Of a stretch of DNA of 64,000 nucleotides, positions 1-9,506 are shown one piece after another (within the stretch, counting starts at the first letter, position 1; every line of letters starts with the position of its first letter). The notes under the pieces are model-generated. The model saw nothing but the letters and a program-made list of their open reading frames with translations, ran no database searches and had not been told where the DNA came from. The DNA is from Nannochloris sp. 'desiccata' (taxonomy: Eukaryota > Chlorophyta > Trebouxiophyceae > Chlorellales > Chlorellaceae). The position numbers and the translations under genes were made by a program. The stretch is taken from the NCBI GenBank assembly GCA_019044685.2, contig JAGTXX020000012.1:806001-870000 (forward strand). Reading direction: 5' to 3'.

Positions 1-77
1 CAGCAGCATTAACAGGGCTTCAAGGGTTTAAACTGGCGACAGATAAACCTATGATTCTCAGCTATGCGAAACAATAG
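1..77 (+). CDS. U1A/U2B''-type snRNP protein, C-terminal end (partial)
   Basis: The window opens inside a coding region that is open in the frame of base 3 and ends with TAG at 75-77. The 24 visible residues contain ALTGLQGFKLAT and end PMILSYAKQ. This matches the last strand of the second RNA-recognition motif in the U1A/U2B''/Sans-fille family, where the protein stops a few residues after a GFKI...MKI.(Y/F)AKK segment. Members bind stem-loops of U1 or U2 snRNA in the spliceosome. Everything upstream lies outside the window, so the call rests on this short segment. The dephospho-CoA kinase gene follows 165 bp downstream on the same strand. Confidence 0.7.
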   Translation, partial: AALTGLQGFKLATDKPMILSYAKQ

Positions 78-242
78 ATTGCTCAGAAAGCTGAGAGTGG
101 GTTTGCTGAGATGGCCGTCTTGCCGGAAATAGAAATCAAAAAAATGGTCCTTTTACAGGCCATGCTGTAGCCTTGTCGTATTTACAAATAAGAACTTGAC
201 TGTAATAAATACTCTTATGATTGATTTAAGCTAGATAAAGGG

Positions 243-1034
243 ATGAAGCTAGTAGGCCTCACTGGTGGCATTGCTTGTGGGAAGACGCAGACATCTTTGT
301 TCCTGAGACAACTCGGTATTCCCGTCATAGATTGTGATGAAATAGCCCACGACGTGGTCCGCAAGGTAAGGGCTAAGAAGGCTCCAGCACTAGATAGATG
401 ACTAAATGTTGCTGATTAATTAATCCTATTTGATAGCACATTGATCTGGCATTTCTCTATTTTACTGTTATAGGGTACATGGGGCTACAGACGAGTCTTG
501 AAAGCATTTTCATCGCATATCCAAGCGATTCTTCAGCCAAATGACGAATTGGATAGAGAAGCTCTAGCAACCATTGTCTTTAACGATGCAACCGCCCGCC
601 GTCGCCTCAACAAGGCCACGCATTTCCCTGTTCTTTTCGGCATCGTCAAGCAAATAGTAGGCTATTGGATAACGTTCAAGCCTGTCGTGGTTATAGATAT
701 GCCACTCCTATTCGAAACTGGGTTTTTCAAACTGACACGGCCAAATATTCTGGTCACCTGTACTTCTGATCTGCAGCTACAACGCTTGAAAGATAGAAAT
801 AACATAGCTCAAGAAGATGCAGAAGCACGAGTAGCATCGCAAATGCCTGAACAGAAGAAAGTTAAGCTTGCTGATGTAATTATAAACAATGATGGGACAT
901 TGGGAGAGCTAAAAGGCAAGGTGGCGGCGATAGACCAAATGCATTTGCAGCGGTGGCGGTGGGTACATAGAACGCTGCTGTCTCCTGCAGGGATAGCCAC
1001 AATGGGTGCTCTGTTATGGCGTTTGTTAAACTGA
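243..1034 (+). CDS. COAE: Dephospho-CoA kinase (CoaE family)
   Basis: This enzyme phosphorylates the 3'-hydroxyl of dephospho-CoA with ATP, the last step of coenzyme A synthesis. Exons are 243-365 and 474-1034, with a 108-bp intron (donor GTAAGG, acceptor TTATAG, phase 0), giving 227 residues. Exon 1 carries the P-loop [11 protein letters not shown] at residues 5-15 and the conserved [10 protein letters not shown]. Exon 2 has [13 protein letters not shown] and NNDGTL, both typical of the family. The C-terminus ([16 protein letters not shown]) is hydrophobic and may form a membrane tail anchor; this is inference. The exon 1 start gives a family-typical N-terminus with the P-loop a few residues in, so it is well supported. 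The gene runs convergently towards the GH9 gene. Confidence 0.92.
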
Positions 1035-1464
1035 ATTTATAGAGTCGCTGTTTCGAAAGCTTGATTAGTTACAATTTTACGATTAAAAAGGCGGTTTTGG
1101 GCAAATAAACAATGAACAAAAAATGACGAAACGAATATAAGGAGCTGGGGACAACGCAGATAGGCAGGGAATACGTAGTCCATTGGGTAAGCGTCACGGT
1201 AATGCTGCAAATTATTCATCATAGAATGGAAGAAACGCTGATAGAGAAAGAAAAATAAACTGTTTTTTGTGTTGTTTTCTGAAATCACAAAGTGGAAAAA
1301 AACCGCCAAAGTGGAAAAAAAAATGAACACATTAATTACTATGATAATTGTTATTTTGTTATTAATACTTATTATTCATAGGTGATGGTCGAGAGAGAGA
1401 AAGACAGAGAGAGAAAAAGAGAGAGAGTCTGATGTTATTTTTTTACTACCCAAGAGTCAGTTCC
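1035..1464. other. Intergenic region between convergent genes, with GA-rich tract
   Basis: AT-rich spacer between the 3' ends of the kinase and the GH9 gene. It contains poly-A/T runs and a GA-rich simple repeat at about 1391-1428. A 97-codon minus-strand open frame (1037-1330) is Phe-rich and low-complexity, with no family signature, and probably arises from AT content. I see no RNA gene here. Confidence 0.6.
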
Positions 1465-3787
1465 TCAACCCTTAAAAGGCAATACATCAGTCATTTTGCC
1501 CTTATAAGGCCCTTGTCCGTACCAGCCAGACATTGACGCCAAGGCGCCAACAAGGCCAGCAGGGTACTCCAATGTAGGTTCAGTGTAAGTATAATCCTTT
1601 CTAGACGCTACCAAATTATCATTAAACAAAGGAGACATTAATAACCCGTACGCGACACGGCGTTGAGGGCGACGAGAGCCTTCAAAATCCAATTTTCCTT
1701 TCTCAACGAAGGGCGCATTGACGCCCTTCATTCCAGAGGACCAAGGTCCAACGGCAGGCATAGCCAAAATCTTCTTTGCCATTTCGGGGTTCCAATCCAA
1801 ATAAGAATTGTAACTAGATTTATGCCATTGGAAAATAGGGTTGGGTTGTTTACCAAAGCCTACAATCCAAGAACGGCCGGAGTCACCCAAGAGGTAATTG
1901 ACTTGGAAGTGAGCAAAATTGCGTAGGCGGTTGCGGAAGGCGACAGGAACTTTATCGTTTTTAGCGTAGACAAGAGCGAGCCAAGCAGCATTCGCACCGT
2001 GTCGGGCTGCACCCCAGTGATAAGGGTAGTATAATCCTTTTTTAGTGTAGGTAGCCTTATTAGTGTCCAATAAAAAGTTGAAGTAGGCATTGGCGTCGTT
2101 GCGGAAGGTGTTGGAAGCAGAATTTGCCATCAAAACAGACAAAGCAGGACGTTTATTATTCAACTCAAAGGTATTATTGTCGACGTTGTACTTGGTTTTG
2201 CCGTAGTACCCTTTCGCTTGATCAAGATAAGCAGATTTTCCAGTCACCTTGTACAACCAAAGAGCAGCCCAAGCAAGCTCATCGTTGTAGCCTTGAGAAG
2301 AATACAAGTTGGCGTGAATCTTCATTACAGGGTCTTTATTATCCATGTAACTACCAGGGGAAGTTCTAGCCCATTCATATAAGAATTTAGCTTCTTTTAA
2401 AGCCAAGGCAGACCACTTCGTCTTGTCTTTGAGTAAGAAGGAGGCAGCAGCAAGAGCAGCAGCGGCGTCAGCAAGCACCTCAGTACCTTTATTTTGCTTT
2501 GTAATGTATCCAAAGGGACGGGATTTGACGTACTTGTTGTACAATTCAGGAGGGCCAAAGTAATCGAAATCCATGGTGTCATTACCATTAAGTCCAACAT
2601 AAACATAGGGGGCAACGTGGCAGGCCATGAGGTAGTCAGCAGCCCATTTAACCTTCCAGCGAAGGTCAGCAAGGACACCAGCTTTCCTCATAGCAGGTCC
2701 TTCCTCAATCCCTTCCCAAGCAAGCATCACAGTCATGTACGAATTGATCAGAGGGAATTTAAGATAAGAGCCACCAGCTTCGTAAAAGCCGCCGCTGAGA
2801 TCTTTCTTGTACTTGGTGTTGTAGCACTCTTGGCAAGAGTTTGCACGCCAAGTAAGTCTCTTGTGCTCTTTGACAAACTTGCCAGAAACCATGGAGTCGT
2901 AGAAAAGTAGAGTTTTGGTCAAGGCCTCGCTGTAAGAGTAACGAGCCTTGGACCTGGAAGGAGGTTTGGTGTCCTTAACAGCATTTTGGATTTTGCCACC
3001 TTTACCCTTGGGGGTTTTAAATTCAGTGACGATTTTATTACCGCGGACACCATACTTGCAGACACCCTTTTGCCAGCATTGAGAGGCCCAGGACTTGGGT
3101 GTGCCTGCGCATGCAGCCTCCGCTTGATTGGTGAAGGTGAGACCAAAGGCGCAAACAGGTTGAGTGCTATCCCAGTTGAATTTGCTGCAGTCAGGAGCGG
3201 TGTATGGGTAGCACTGTTCAGAGCACTTGCCTGCACAGTGAGAGAAAAATGGGAGAAAACGTTAGCATGGTAATCCAATCTGAGGGTTTTGGCTGGTTGT
3301 TCACTGAACACATGGTTCAAAAGGACTATTTACCATCGTAAGCTTTAATAACTGCTGCACATTGCCTAATGCAGTCATTTAAGTAGGTCTGCAAAGAAAA
3401 CAGTTGGGGAACAATTCAGTTTAGCCTCCAGATGAAATCAGATTTATGCGATCCAGCTCGGAATGGCAATAATCGTTATTGATGGCGACGTGTATACTGG
3501 TAGATATACCACGGCAGTTCAAAGAGTCGGAATACTAAGTCGCTTATATGGAGGTATCTAACAGTGAAACAGTTTAATGATGGATTCCTTGTGTGCAAGC
3601 AGCAATACAAACTGCCCCTCAAATTACTCACCTGGCCATCCAGACCGCACACAGGTTTATTCTGTTTACTGCAGGTGCTGCAAAATTCAGCTGTTCTTGC
3701 TGTTGGAGCGACCATCACCAAGATAGTGAAAATGCTCACTACTACCCTGCCAATAGCACCCTGCAAAGGTGCTAACTGGCCCGACAT
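1465..3787 (-). CDS. Secreted Kazal-like x2 / glycoside hydrolase family 9 protein with altered catalytic motif
   Basis: Exons 3632-3787, 3334-3388 and 1465-3230 (introns of 243 and 103 bp) give 658 residues. Residues 1-33 form a signal peptide or anchor. A Kazal-like inhibitor module follows (about 36-73: PVCGLDGQTYLNDC, then CA...G.C), then a second degenerate one (73-126, with PVCAFGLTFTN). A basic linker leads to a GH9 (endoglucanase-type) domain from about 167 to the end. GH9 signatures are LTWRANS, EVLADAAAALAAAS, GYNDELAWAALWLYKVTG, LGDSGRSWIVGFG and the C-terminal TEPTLEYPAGLVGALA. Glu621 aligns with the family proton donor. The DAGD motif that carries the catalytic base reads EAGG (221-224, bases 2770-2781), so normal inverting hydrolysis is doubtful. 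It may be a carbohydrate-binding pseudoenzyme or a divergent enzyme. The splice joins keep the Kazal cysteine spacing, which supports them. Confidence 0.88.
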
Positions 3788-4466
3788 GTGGGTTCTTTGA
3801 TATTTTACAATCCCAATGAAATGTTTAGGAATGCGATCACACCGTGGGAGTATTGATATTTAAAGAAACAATCGCGAACAGGTAGAAAGCTTCTGTCCGA
3901 GACCGCGTCCGAGACAGCTTGCAGCAAGAGTGGCTGCGGCTGCTGCTGCTGCTTTTTGGTCTCTATTTAACAGGAAAAGAAAACATCTAAAGAAACAACT
4001 CCGTACAAATCTCCTTCTGCCTACTGGGATAGGCTAACCCATCTACTACTCTCCTACATAGGGGTGGCCTGAAGCCACCGTGGTGGCTTCTCACGATCCC
4101 TCAAGTTACCCTGTTGGGGCTCTTTTATTTTATTTTATTTTATTTTTTTCAGGATCAATCCTTTTATAAAACCATACAGACCGACCACCAGTTGAGTTAT
4201 ATTAATCGTGGGTGCATCTCGCGTAAATCCCGCCAAGGAAATTAGTTTTTTTTACAATTAAGGGACGTGACCTGAGCACCGCTTTTGAATTTCAGATAAA
4301 ATAAAAACACAAATAGACAAAAAGACGGGGTTAAATATATTCACACATCGCTAATAACCCGAGGAACAACTACATCGACAAAAGAGTTCCTTAATCCTGA
4401 TATGGTCCTAGCTTTTCAAACCGTCTCCCCCCGCCTTTCTGCCGAACAAAAAACCCGCTTGCTTGC
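3788..4466. other. Intergenic region upstream of the GH9 gene
   Basis: This 679-bp stretch separates the start of the GH9 gene from the stop of the fasciclin gene, both on the minus strand. It should hold the GH9 promoter and the fasciclin 3' UTR. It contains a CTG/GCT run near 3935-3955, a perfect short inverted repeat at 4071-4090, and a TTTTA-type tract at 4122-4149. I find no convincing open frame. Confidence 0.55.
4071..4090. repeat. Perfect 9-bp inverted repeat (hairpin)
   Basis: The arms GAAGCCACC and GGTGGCTTC are exact reverse complements separated by GT. The arms are GC-rich within an AT-rich spacer. It lies downstream of the fasciclin stop and upstream of the GH9 start. In RNA it could form a 3'-end hairpin, and in DNA a small cruciform or protein site. 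The function is unknown. Confidence 0.5.
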
Positions 4467-5831
4467 TTACCTTCCAGCAGCAGCAGCAGCGACTCTTCCA
4501 TTAGCAGAAGAGGCCAGATAGCCAGAAGCCATCAAAACATTCGCAGCAGAAAACTCAGTGTAGATGGGCCCATTTCCAGCAGAAACTTCAGGACTGTTCT
4601 TCAATTGGCAGTATCCAAAAGGATTCGTGAGAGACCCATCAGCAGCAGGGCACCCACCTTTTAATGCACAATACGTCCAAGCATTGCAATTTGAAGTTTC
4701 TTTACAGGAATCACAGCATGCTCCAATACTTTCTTGGATGTTATCAGATCCAGAAGTGACTTCAGAGCCCTGAATAAGTGCATTTTGCTGCACAGCACAG
4801 CCAGCAGCCCCCAAGATATCAGCAGAGGCCAAGAAATCATCGGCTGGAAGAGAACCAGAAGGATCAAAGGGCAGTAACACCGTGTCGATCATAGTAATAT
4901 ACGCTTTACATGCAGGGATGTCACTGGTAATCACATTAGCAGAGTTATGGGGGCCATTAATAGAAAATCCACTCAATCCACCTTGCCATGTAGTTCCCGA
5001 GGGCATGTCGAATTTCTCTGCTGTTAAAACTTCAATACCGTCATAACTAGTTCTCATTTTGGGGCCTAGAGACATAAAGGGAGACGTCCAAACAGCGTTA
5101 CGTTTATATTCAGGGGGTAAAATGTGGAATTTCAAGATTTCTTGTAATAAACCTGGGTTTTGAGCCAGAGGGCCCAACTTTGAAATGGCAGCGTCAAAAG
5201 CCGCATCTGTAGGAACCAATATTGTTCCTACAAAGCCTGGATGGTTTAATACCTCGGTTAAAGGGGGATTTGCCGCAGATGCAGCTTGTAAGAATCGAGA
5301 TCCTCCATTTGATTGAATCACTTCAGCAGGGGTTTGGCAGCAATTACAACGAGAGCAACTGATCTGACAAAACCCCTCGGGGGCCAGTTCAGCGTTGGCA
5401 TCAAACATGAATTCTTGGTTACAATTATTATAAATTCTGTGGTTGTAACAGTTTGTACCGACTTTTTGGGAAAATTCTTCACGCGGATCTGCGTCTGAGC
5501 ATTGGCAGGGGACTTCAATGGGGCTTGTGTCTTGAATATCGCCAGCTTCGACTGGGACCGTCCCTCGTGATCTTCCTTCAGGCAAGTTCGTGAGAGTGTC
5601 GATGCCCCAGTTGTCACTGACTGCTTGAATGAGAGCAGGAGATATGCAGAGAAGTGCTGCAGGAGAGAAGGAGAGAAAGGAAGAGGTTTAGAGACACCAG
5701 CGAGGACAAGAAAATAGGTCTCACTGGGAGAGGGGTAAAAATAACGGGTGCCTCTGAGGAAGAGGGCCAGAGCTGCCTCCTCTGCCTCTATATATATTAC
5801 CTGCAATAGGGAGTAGGTAAGCAAGCTTCAT
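4467..5831 (-). CDS. Secreted fasciclin (FAS1) and PAN/Apple domain protein
   Basis: Exons 5801-5831 and 4467-5656 (144-bp intron, phase 1) give 406 residues. The short first exon plus exon 2 makes a clear signal peptide (MKLAYLLPIAALLCISPALIQA). A Cys-rich module at about 48-115 (pattern CQCSD...GTNCYNHR...C...GFCQISCSRCNCC) precedes a FAS1 domain at 129-274, with SRFLQAA, LVPTDAAFDA, LKFHILP and a terminal MIDTVLLPF. A PAN/Apple-like Cys module lies at about 292-364. FAS1 and PAN domains act in extracellular adhesion, so a cell-wall or surface role is likely. The stop arises in the string AAG-GTAAGC, a strong splice-donor context, so an alternative transcript could extend the C-terminus. 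I could not identify a partner exon. Confidence 0.85.
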
Positions 5832-6208
5832 TGTCGCTATCTAACGCCGAAAATTTAAGCAAACGCGTTGGGTATTCAGGAGTTTTAAACGCAAAGTTTC
5901 AACCCTTGGAGTTGATTCTTAAAGCGTAACTTCTACTCTAGAGCTTTAGATAGGTATAGATCCTCCTATAACTTAATAGAGAGAGTATAGGTGAGGTGGA
6001 AGAGGATTATATTCCACGCCGAGCCGGGAACGGTGACTTCGAGGATCGATTTTCTCCCGGCCTTGGATTGACCAAAACGAGGTTTCTAACTTTTTCGAGT
6101 TCTAATTCTACGCACTTACCTAACTCGACCACAATATCTGTATTGTGCGGCTAACTCTATTCCTTGAATCACCTTTTCCTTTTCAATTTTTCTTTCGCAA
6201 CATATTCT
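5832..6208. other. Intergenic region upstream of the fasciclin gene
   Basis: 377 bp between the fasciclin start and the 3' end of the next minus-strand gene. It is the likely fasciclin promoter and 5' UTR. I see no gene, RNA or strong repeat in it. Confidence 0.5.
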
Positions 6209-7297
6209 TTATCGTACTCCAACTCTAGTTCTTGGCCTCCCAAGAACCAAACTGCTCCTCTGCCACTTTGTACCTCCGTTCCCAAGTTGCGACTCCTTTC
6301 GGAGCTCGCCGTCGCTAGGACCCCGGATAAGTTCTTTTCCTGCCAGTTGACTGGTATTCAGCGGCTCTGTTTTTCTTCTGTCTCCTTTATCTGTCGGCAC
6401 CTCTGCAGAGCTCGGCACCGCCACCCTATTGGACCCAGCTGTCGCAATTTCTACAGGAGCAACTCCTCGTTTCCTATCTAAAGTTTCTAAACTGAGACCA
6501 GCCATGATACTCCAGGCTTTATCTTTCAGGGATGAAGACGCCCCTCCAGGGCCGTTAGAACTTGTAGCGCTGCTGGTGGTTTTGGTAGTATATCTTTGTT
6601 GAATTTTGGCCAAGGCGGCCTCAAAATCTTGCTCACTACCTCCTTCCGCAGGAACACCAGCTACGTCTTGCCCGTGGGTTAGACTCCATTCGCGTAATCT
6701 TCGCATACGATGCTCGCTCGCTGCTTGCTTAAGCGGAGCCACAGCTGCCTTCTCATTGTTGTCAGAAGGCGGCAGGGTGGCTACCGGTATTGCTCCCTTG
6801 ACATGCCAACTATCAAGACTTCTTTCTGCCTCCAGAAATTTACTTTTCTGTGGCGTTTTCAGATTTGACGACGCATCACCGCGGTATGAAGGTATCTTTG
6901 TAGTTTTTATTCTCTGTGCGCTTCTTGCAGCCAGCCACGAGGGGTCAATCGACGTCAAGGGGCGTCCTAAATTTTTACCTGGCTGGGCGGCGGACCTCGA
7001 TCCCTCTGTCATTTTTGTCAACGCAGCAACAAGTTTATTTCGTCGTACATAAGGGCGGCCAGGTGGTAGCTGCTTAAAGCGGCGCTGGAGCTCACGATGT
7101 TGTCGGCGGAGGAATGAAATTTCGGCTGCCAAGCCGAGATGAGGACGATTCAGCAGCTTTAAAGCTATATATGCACTTGCGGCATTAGTATCTAAGTTAT
7201 TCTTCGCATTGTCTTCGGCATAGCTATCGTTCCCAGTGGCTTGAGGGACCTCACGGTCTTTGGATCGCTTCAACAGGCGTCGGAATGTGCTAAACAT
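6209..7297 (-). CDS. Basic, low-complexity protein of unknown function
   Basis: A single open frame encodes 362 residues from ATG at 7297. An in-frame stop just upstream of the ATG limits extension. I do not recognise a family. The N-terminal third (MFSTFRRLLKR, then a helical, Arg/Leu-rich stretch around ALKLLNRPHLGLAAEISFLR) could form a coiled coil. The remainder is rich in Ser, Ala, Gly and Lys and is probably disordered, apart from a short helical FEAALAKIQQRY segment. The basic amphipathic N-terminus could be an organelle presequence, but that is speculative. It lies head-to-head with the first LRR gene, with 233 bp between the starts. The length and ordinary composition support a real gene. 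Confidence 0.6.
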   Translation of the reverse strand: MFSTFRRLLKRSKDREVPQATGNDSYAEDNAKNNLDTNAASAYIALKLLNRPHLGLAAEISFLRRQHRELQRRFKQLPPGRPYVRRNKLVAALTKMTEGSRSAAQPGKNLGRPLTSIDPSWLAARSAQRIKTTKIPSYRGDASSNLKTPQKSKFLEAERSLDSWHVKGAIPVATLPPSDNNEKAAVAPLKQAASEHRMRRLREWSLTHGQDVAGVPAEGGSEQDFEAALAKIQQRYTTKTTSSATSSNGPGGASSSLKDKAWSIMAGLSLETLDRKRGVAPVEIATAGSNRVAVPSSAEVPTDKGDRRKTEPLNTSQLAGKELIRGPSDGELRKESQLGNGGTKWQRSSLVLGRPRTRVGVR

Positions 7298-7530
7298 CTT
7301 CACGGTTAAGACGCCTAAAACCTCATAAGTACTAGCTTTGGGCGATTAATTAACTTTCTGTGACCTCATACTATGATTATACCATAGAAGCCGTGGCCTA
7401 GAAGTTGGGGCAGCGTTTCGGCCTGTGGTCAACTCTCAGAAAATCTGGGAAAGCTCAAGTGTTTTTCCCTGCCAGGCCCTGGCAGTGGGTGCATTGTTGC
7501 CAGAGAAAAACTAAATTTCAAAAATTCAGG

Positions 7531-9105
7531 ATGTCGATGCAACAGACACAGCCTGAATTAGATCATCAAAGGTGCCTTGATGCGTTGGAGATCGCCATCC
7601 GGATTTGTAAGGATCAAATTAACGCCTACACCGTCAGGGCGTTAAAACTTACGTGCAAAGGACTTAAACACTTAGCTGATGATGTGTTCCTAACATCCCT
7701 TTCGGTGTCCGAATGCTTTAGAGACTTTGAAAGAATCCCTCCAGATTTTGAGATTTTGACGCCCGCGTTACTCAAGCACGTCCGAGATATAAGCATAGAT
7801 CTAAATTGGAAAAAGGATGCTGCCACCATCCAAAACTACGTTGCTGGAACTAGACGCATATTGGACTTGACCTCTCACAAGTTACGAAACCTACGTATCA
7901 ACCGAGGACCAGTCCCTGTGGTGGCGGAATTGATCAAAGGCAACGTGACGTGGCCTAATTTACAAAATCTTTCTCTACATACTCGAGGTATAGCAAGGGT
8001 GAAAGAAGAGTTATATTCAATGCGTCAATTGCGTTCTCTTCTTTTGAACTACCTTGACTCCAACAAGCACGATAGAAAGACTTTATTGTCCGCACCATTT
8101 CTTTCTAATTTGACAAAGTTGGAGTTGTTTACGTCTAGCAGCCAAAATCTTACTCCCCTGTACATGTCCAAGCTATTCCTAAGAACAAAGCAATTGGAAA
8201 CCCTCAAAATATTCGGAAACTTGGATTTTGACTACTTTGGTGGAATACTTCTTGAAAAATTGAGAGACTTGGATTTGCATTGCTTGGGCACCATAGATTT
8301 AGCACCCTTGTTAGCCCAGCCTCGCCCTAATCTACAGAGCCTTATGCTAATATATGATTTTCTATTCAACGAAGAACTTCACGATTTGATTGATTCCGCT
8401 AAAGAGGTATTTCCCAACTTGACGTGCTTGCTCCTCTGTCAGTCAAGCAGCAATTATGATGAGGATCAAGATTGGAGTTGCCTTGAAAGGATAGACTTAC
8501 CAAATCTGACCGAACTCTATCTTTCAATAGGGTTTAGAGAAATTGTTGGAATAGTACAACCAACGGCAAAACTTCCCAAGCTTAGAAGTCTGTCGGTAGG
8601 CATTGGCTTTCCAGTTGGACATCCTCGAGACTGGGAAGAAAACGCTGAACAAATCTTTTCTAGCCCTCTTTTGCACCAGCTGGAGAAGCTGATCATCCAT
8701 AATAGTTATTTCAGGCTAGGAAGTTTGGCAATATTATGCAAATACGCCACACAACTTAAAATGCTTGAAACTTTGGAGGTGCATTGCTATGATATGGCAG
8801 GTGTGAGAATGATTGCAGATGCTGGCGAGCTCGGAGGCTTCCCAAATCTTAAAACCATTGTTTTTTATGACATGGATCCGGGTTTCGATGTACGCATAGA
8901 TTGGGTCAATGGTGAACAATATTTCTATCCGATGGAGTGGTTCTTAAGGCCAGTATGGCCCAATATTAAATATTTTTGCTGGTCTGGAAGTGAAGACGAG
9001 ATGGAGAAATATGGCCAGCCAAACGAGTTTGCAGAGGTAGACGAAATTGAAGGCTTGCAAGAGTTGCACATTGCAGAGGTAGATAATGATGAAAATGGGG
9101 CATGA
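7531..9105 (+). CDS. LRR protein, tandem family copy 1 (F-box-like N-terminus)
   Basis: This intronless gene encodes 524 residues. The start at 7531 (MSMQQTQPEL) is set by the matching start context and N-terminus of the two paralogues downstream; the frame is open further upstream but that part is not conserved. The N-terminal ALKLTCKGLKHLADDVFLTSLSV resembles the end of an F-box or F-box-like helix pair. The rest is a degenerate leucine-rich-repeat solenoid with irregular units such as LRSLLLNYLDSN, LSNLTKLELFTSS and LPNLTELYLSIGF. Shared landmarks are LLSAPFLSNL, YMSKL, QPTAKLPKL, FSSPLLHQLE, LAILCKYA and RPVWPNI. A role as a substrate-recognition subunit of an SCF-type ligase is inference; no signal peptide or membrane segment is present. 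Confidence 0.8.
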   Translation: MSMQQTQPELDHQRCLDALEIAIRICKDQINAYTVRALKLTCKGLKHLADDVFLTSLSVSECFRDFERIPPDFEILTPALLKHVRDISIDLNWKKDAATIQNYVAGTRRILDLTSHKLRNLRINRGPVPVVAELIKGNVTWPNLQNLSLHTRGIARVKEELYSMRQLRSLLLNYLDSNKHDRKTLLSAPFLSNLTKLELFTSSSQNLTPLYMSKLFLRTKQLETLKIFGNLDFDYFGGILLEKLRDLDLHCLGTIDLAPLLAQPRPNLQSLMLIYDFLFNEELHDLIDSAKEVFPNLTCLLLCQSSSNYDEDQDWSCLERIDLPNLTELYLSIGFREIVGIVQPTAKLPKLRSLSVGIGFPVGHPRDWEENAEQIFSSPLLHQLEKLIIHNSYFRLGSLAILCKYATQLKMLETLEVHCYDMAGVRMIADAGELGGFPNLKTIVFYDMDPGFDVRIDWVNGEQYFYPMEWFLRPVWPNIKYFCWSGSEDEMEKYGQPNEFAEVDEIEGLQELHIAEVDNDENGA

Positions 9106-9137
9106 TAAGTTTTGATAATGATAATATGTGGATGAAG

Positions 9138-9188
<51 letters not shown>

Positions 9189-9506
9189 GGGCATCGTGCA
9201 GCGCCGGTCGGCAAAATAAATTTCGAACCTGGTAAGCCGGATTTTTGGCACAGCCCTGAAAAAAGTAAAAGCGTGTTAATCTGTGTTGTCAATTGTTATT
9301 TGCTTTGCTTGCAATTACCTAGCTTGCGCACCTCCAGACCTTCAAAACAAAATGAGCATTTCAACAGAGATAAGCCAAGGAATCTAGCCCTCCCACCGGA
9401 GATTTTGAAAATCAATCATTTTGAAAATGAGCCGAGCCAAAAAGCTTATTTTTCACCCTGCTTCAATGTTTAATGCAGTAATTGAAATATATTATCGAAT
9501 CCAAGG
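9106..9506. other. Spacer between LRR copies 1 and 2
   Basis: 401 bp between two tandem paralogues. It contains a TG microsatellite followed by a G homopolymer (listed separately). The last 60 bp are AT-rich and form the likely promoter and 5' UTR of copy 2. There is no other supported gene. Confidence 0.55.
9141..9191. repeat. (TG)16 microsatellite followed by a poly-G run of about 20
   Basis: TG dinucleotides run uninterrupted from 9141 to 9172 and pass directly into G bases through 9191. Alternating TG can adopt Z-DNA, and the G run can form a G-quadruplex. Length variation is expected, so the exact count could also be affected by assembly error. It sits just 3' of LRR copy 1 and may have promoted local rearrangement. 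Confidence 0.95.

Noticed and set aside
1037..1330. 97-codon minus-strand open frame
   Set aside because: Phe- and Ser-rich translation of an AT-rich 3' region between convergent genes, without family motif or splice partners.
7405..7530. Upstream extension of LRR copy 1 to 7405
   Set aside because: It needs a non-ATG start and is not shared with the paralogues, whose proteins begin at the position matching ATG 7531.
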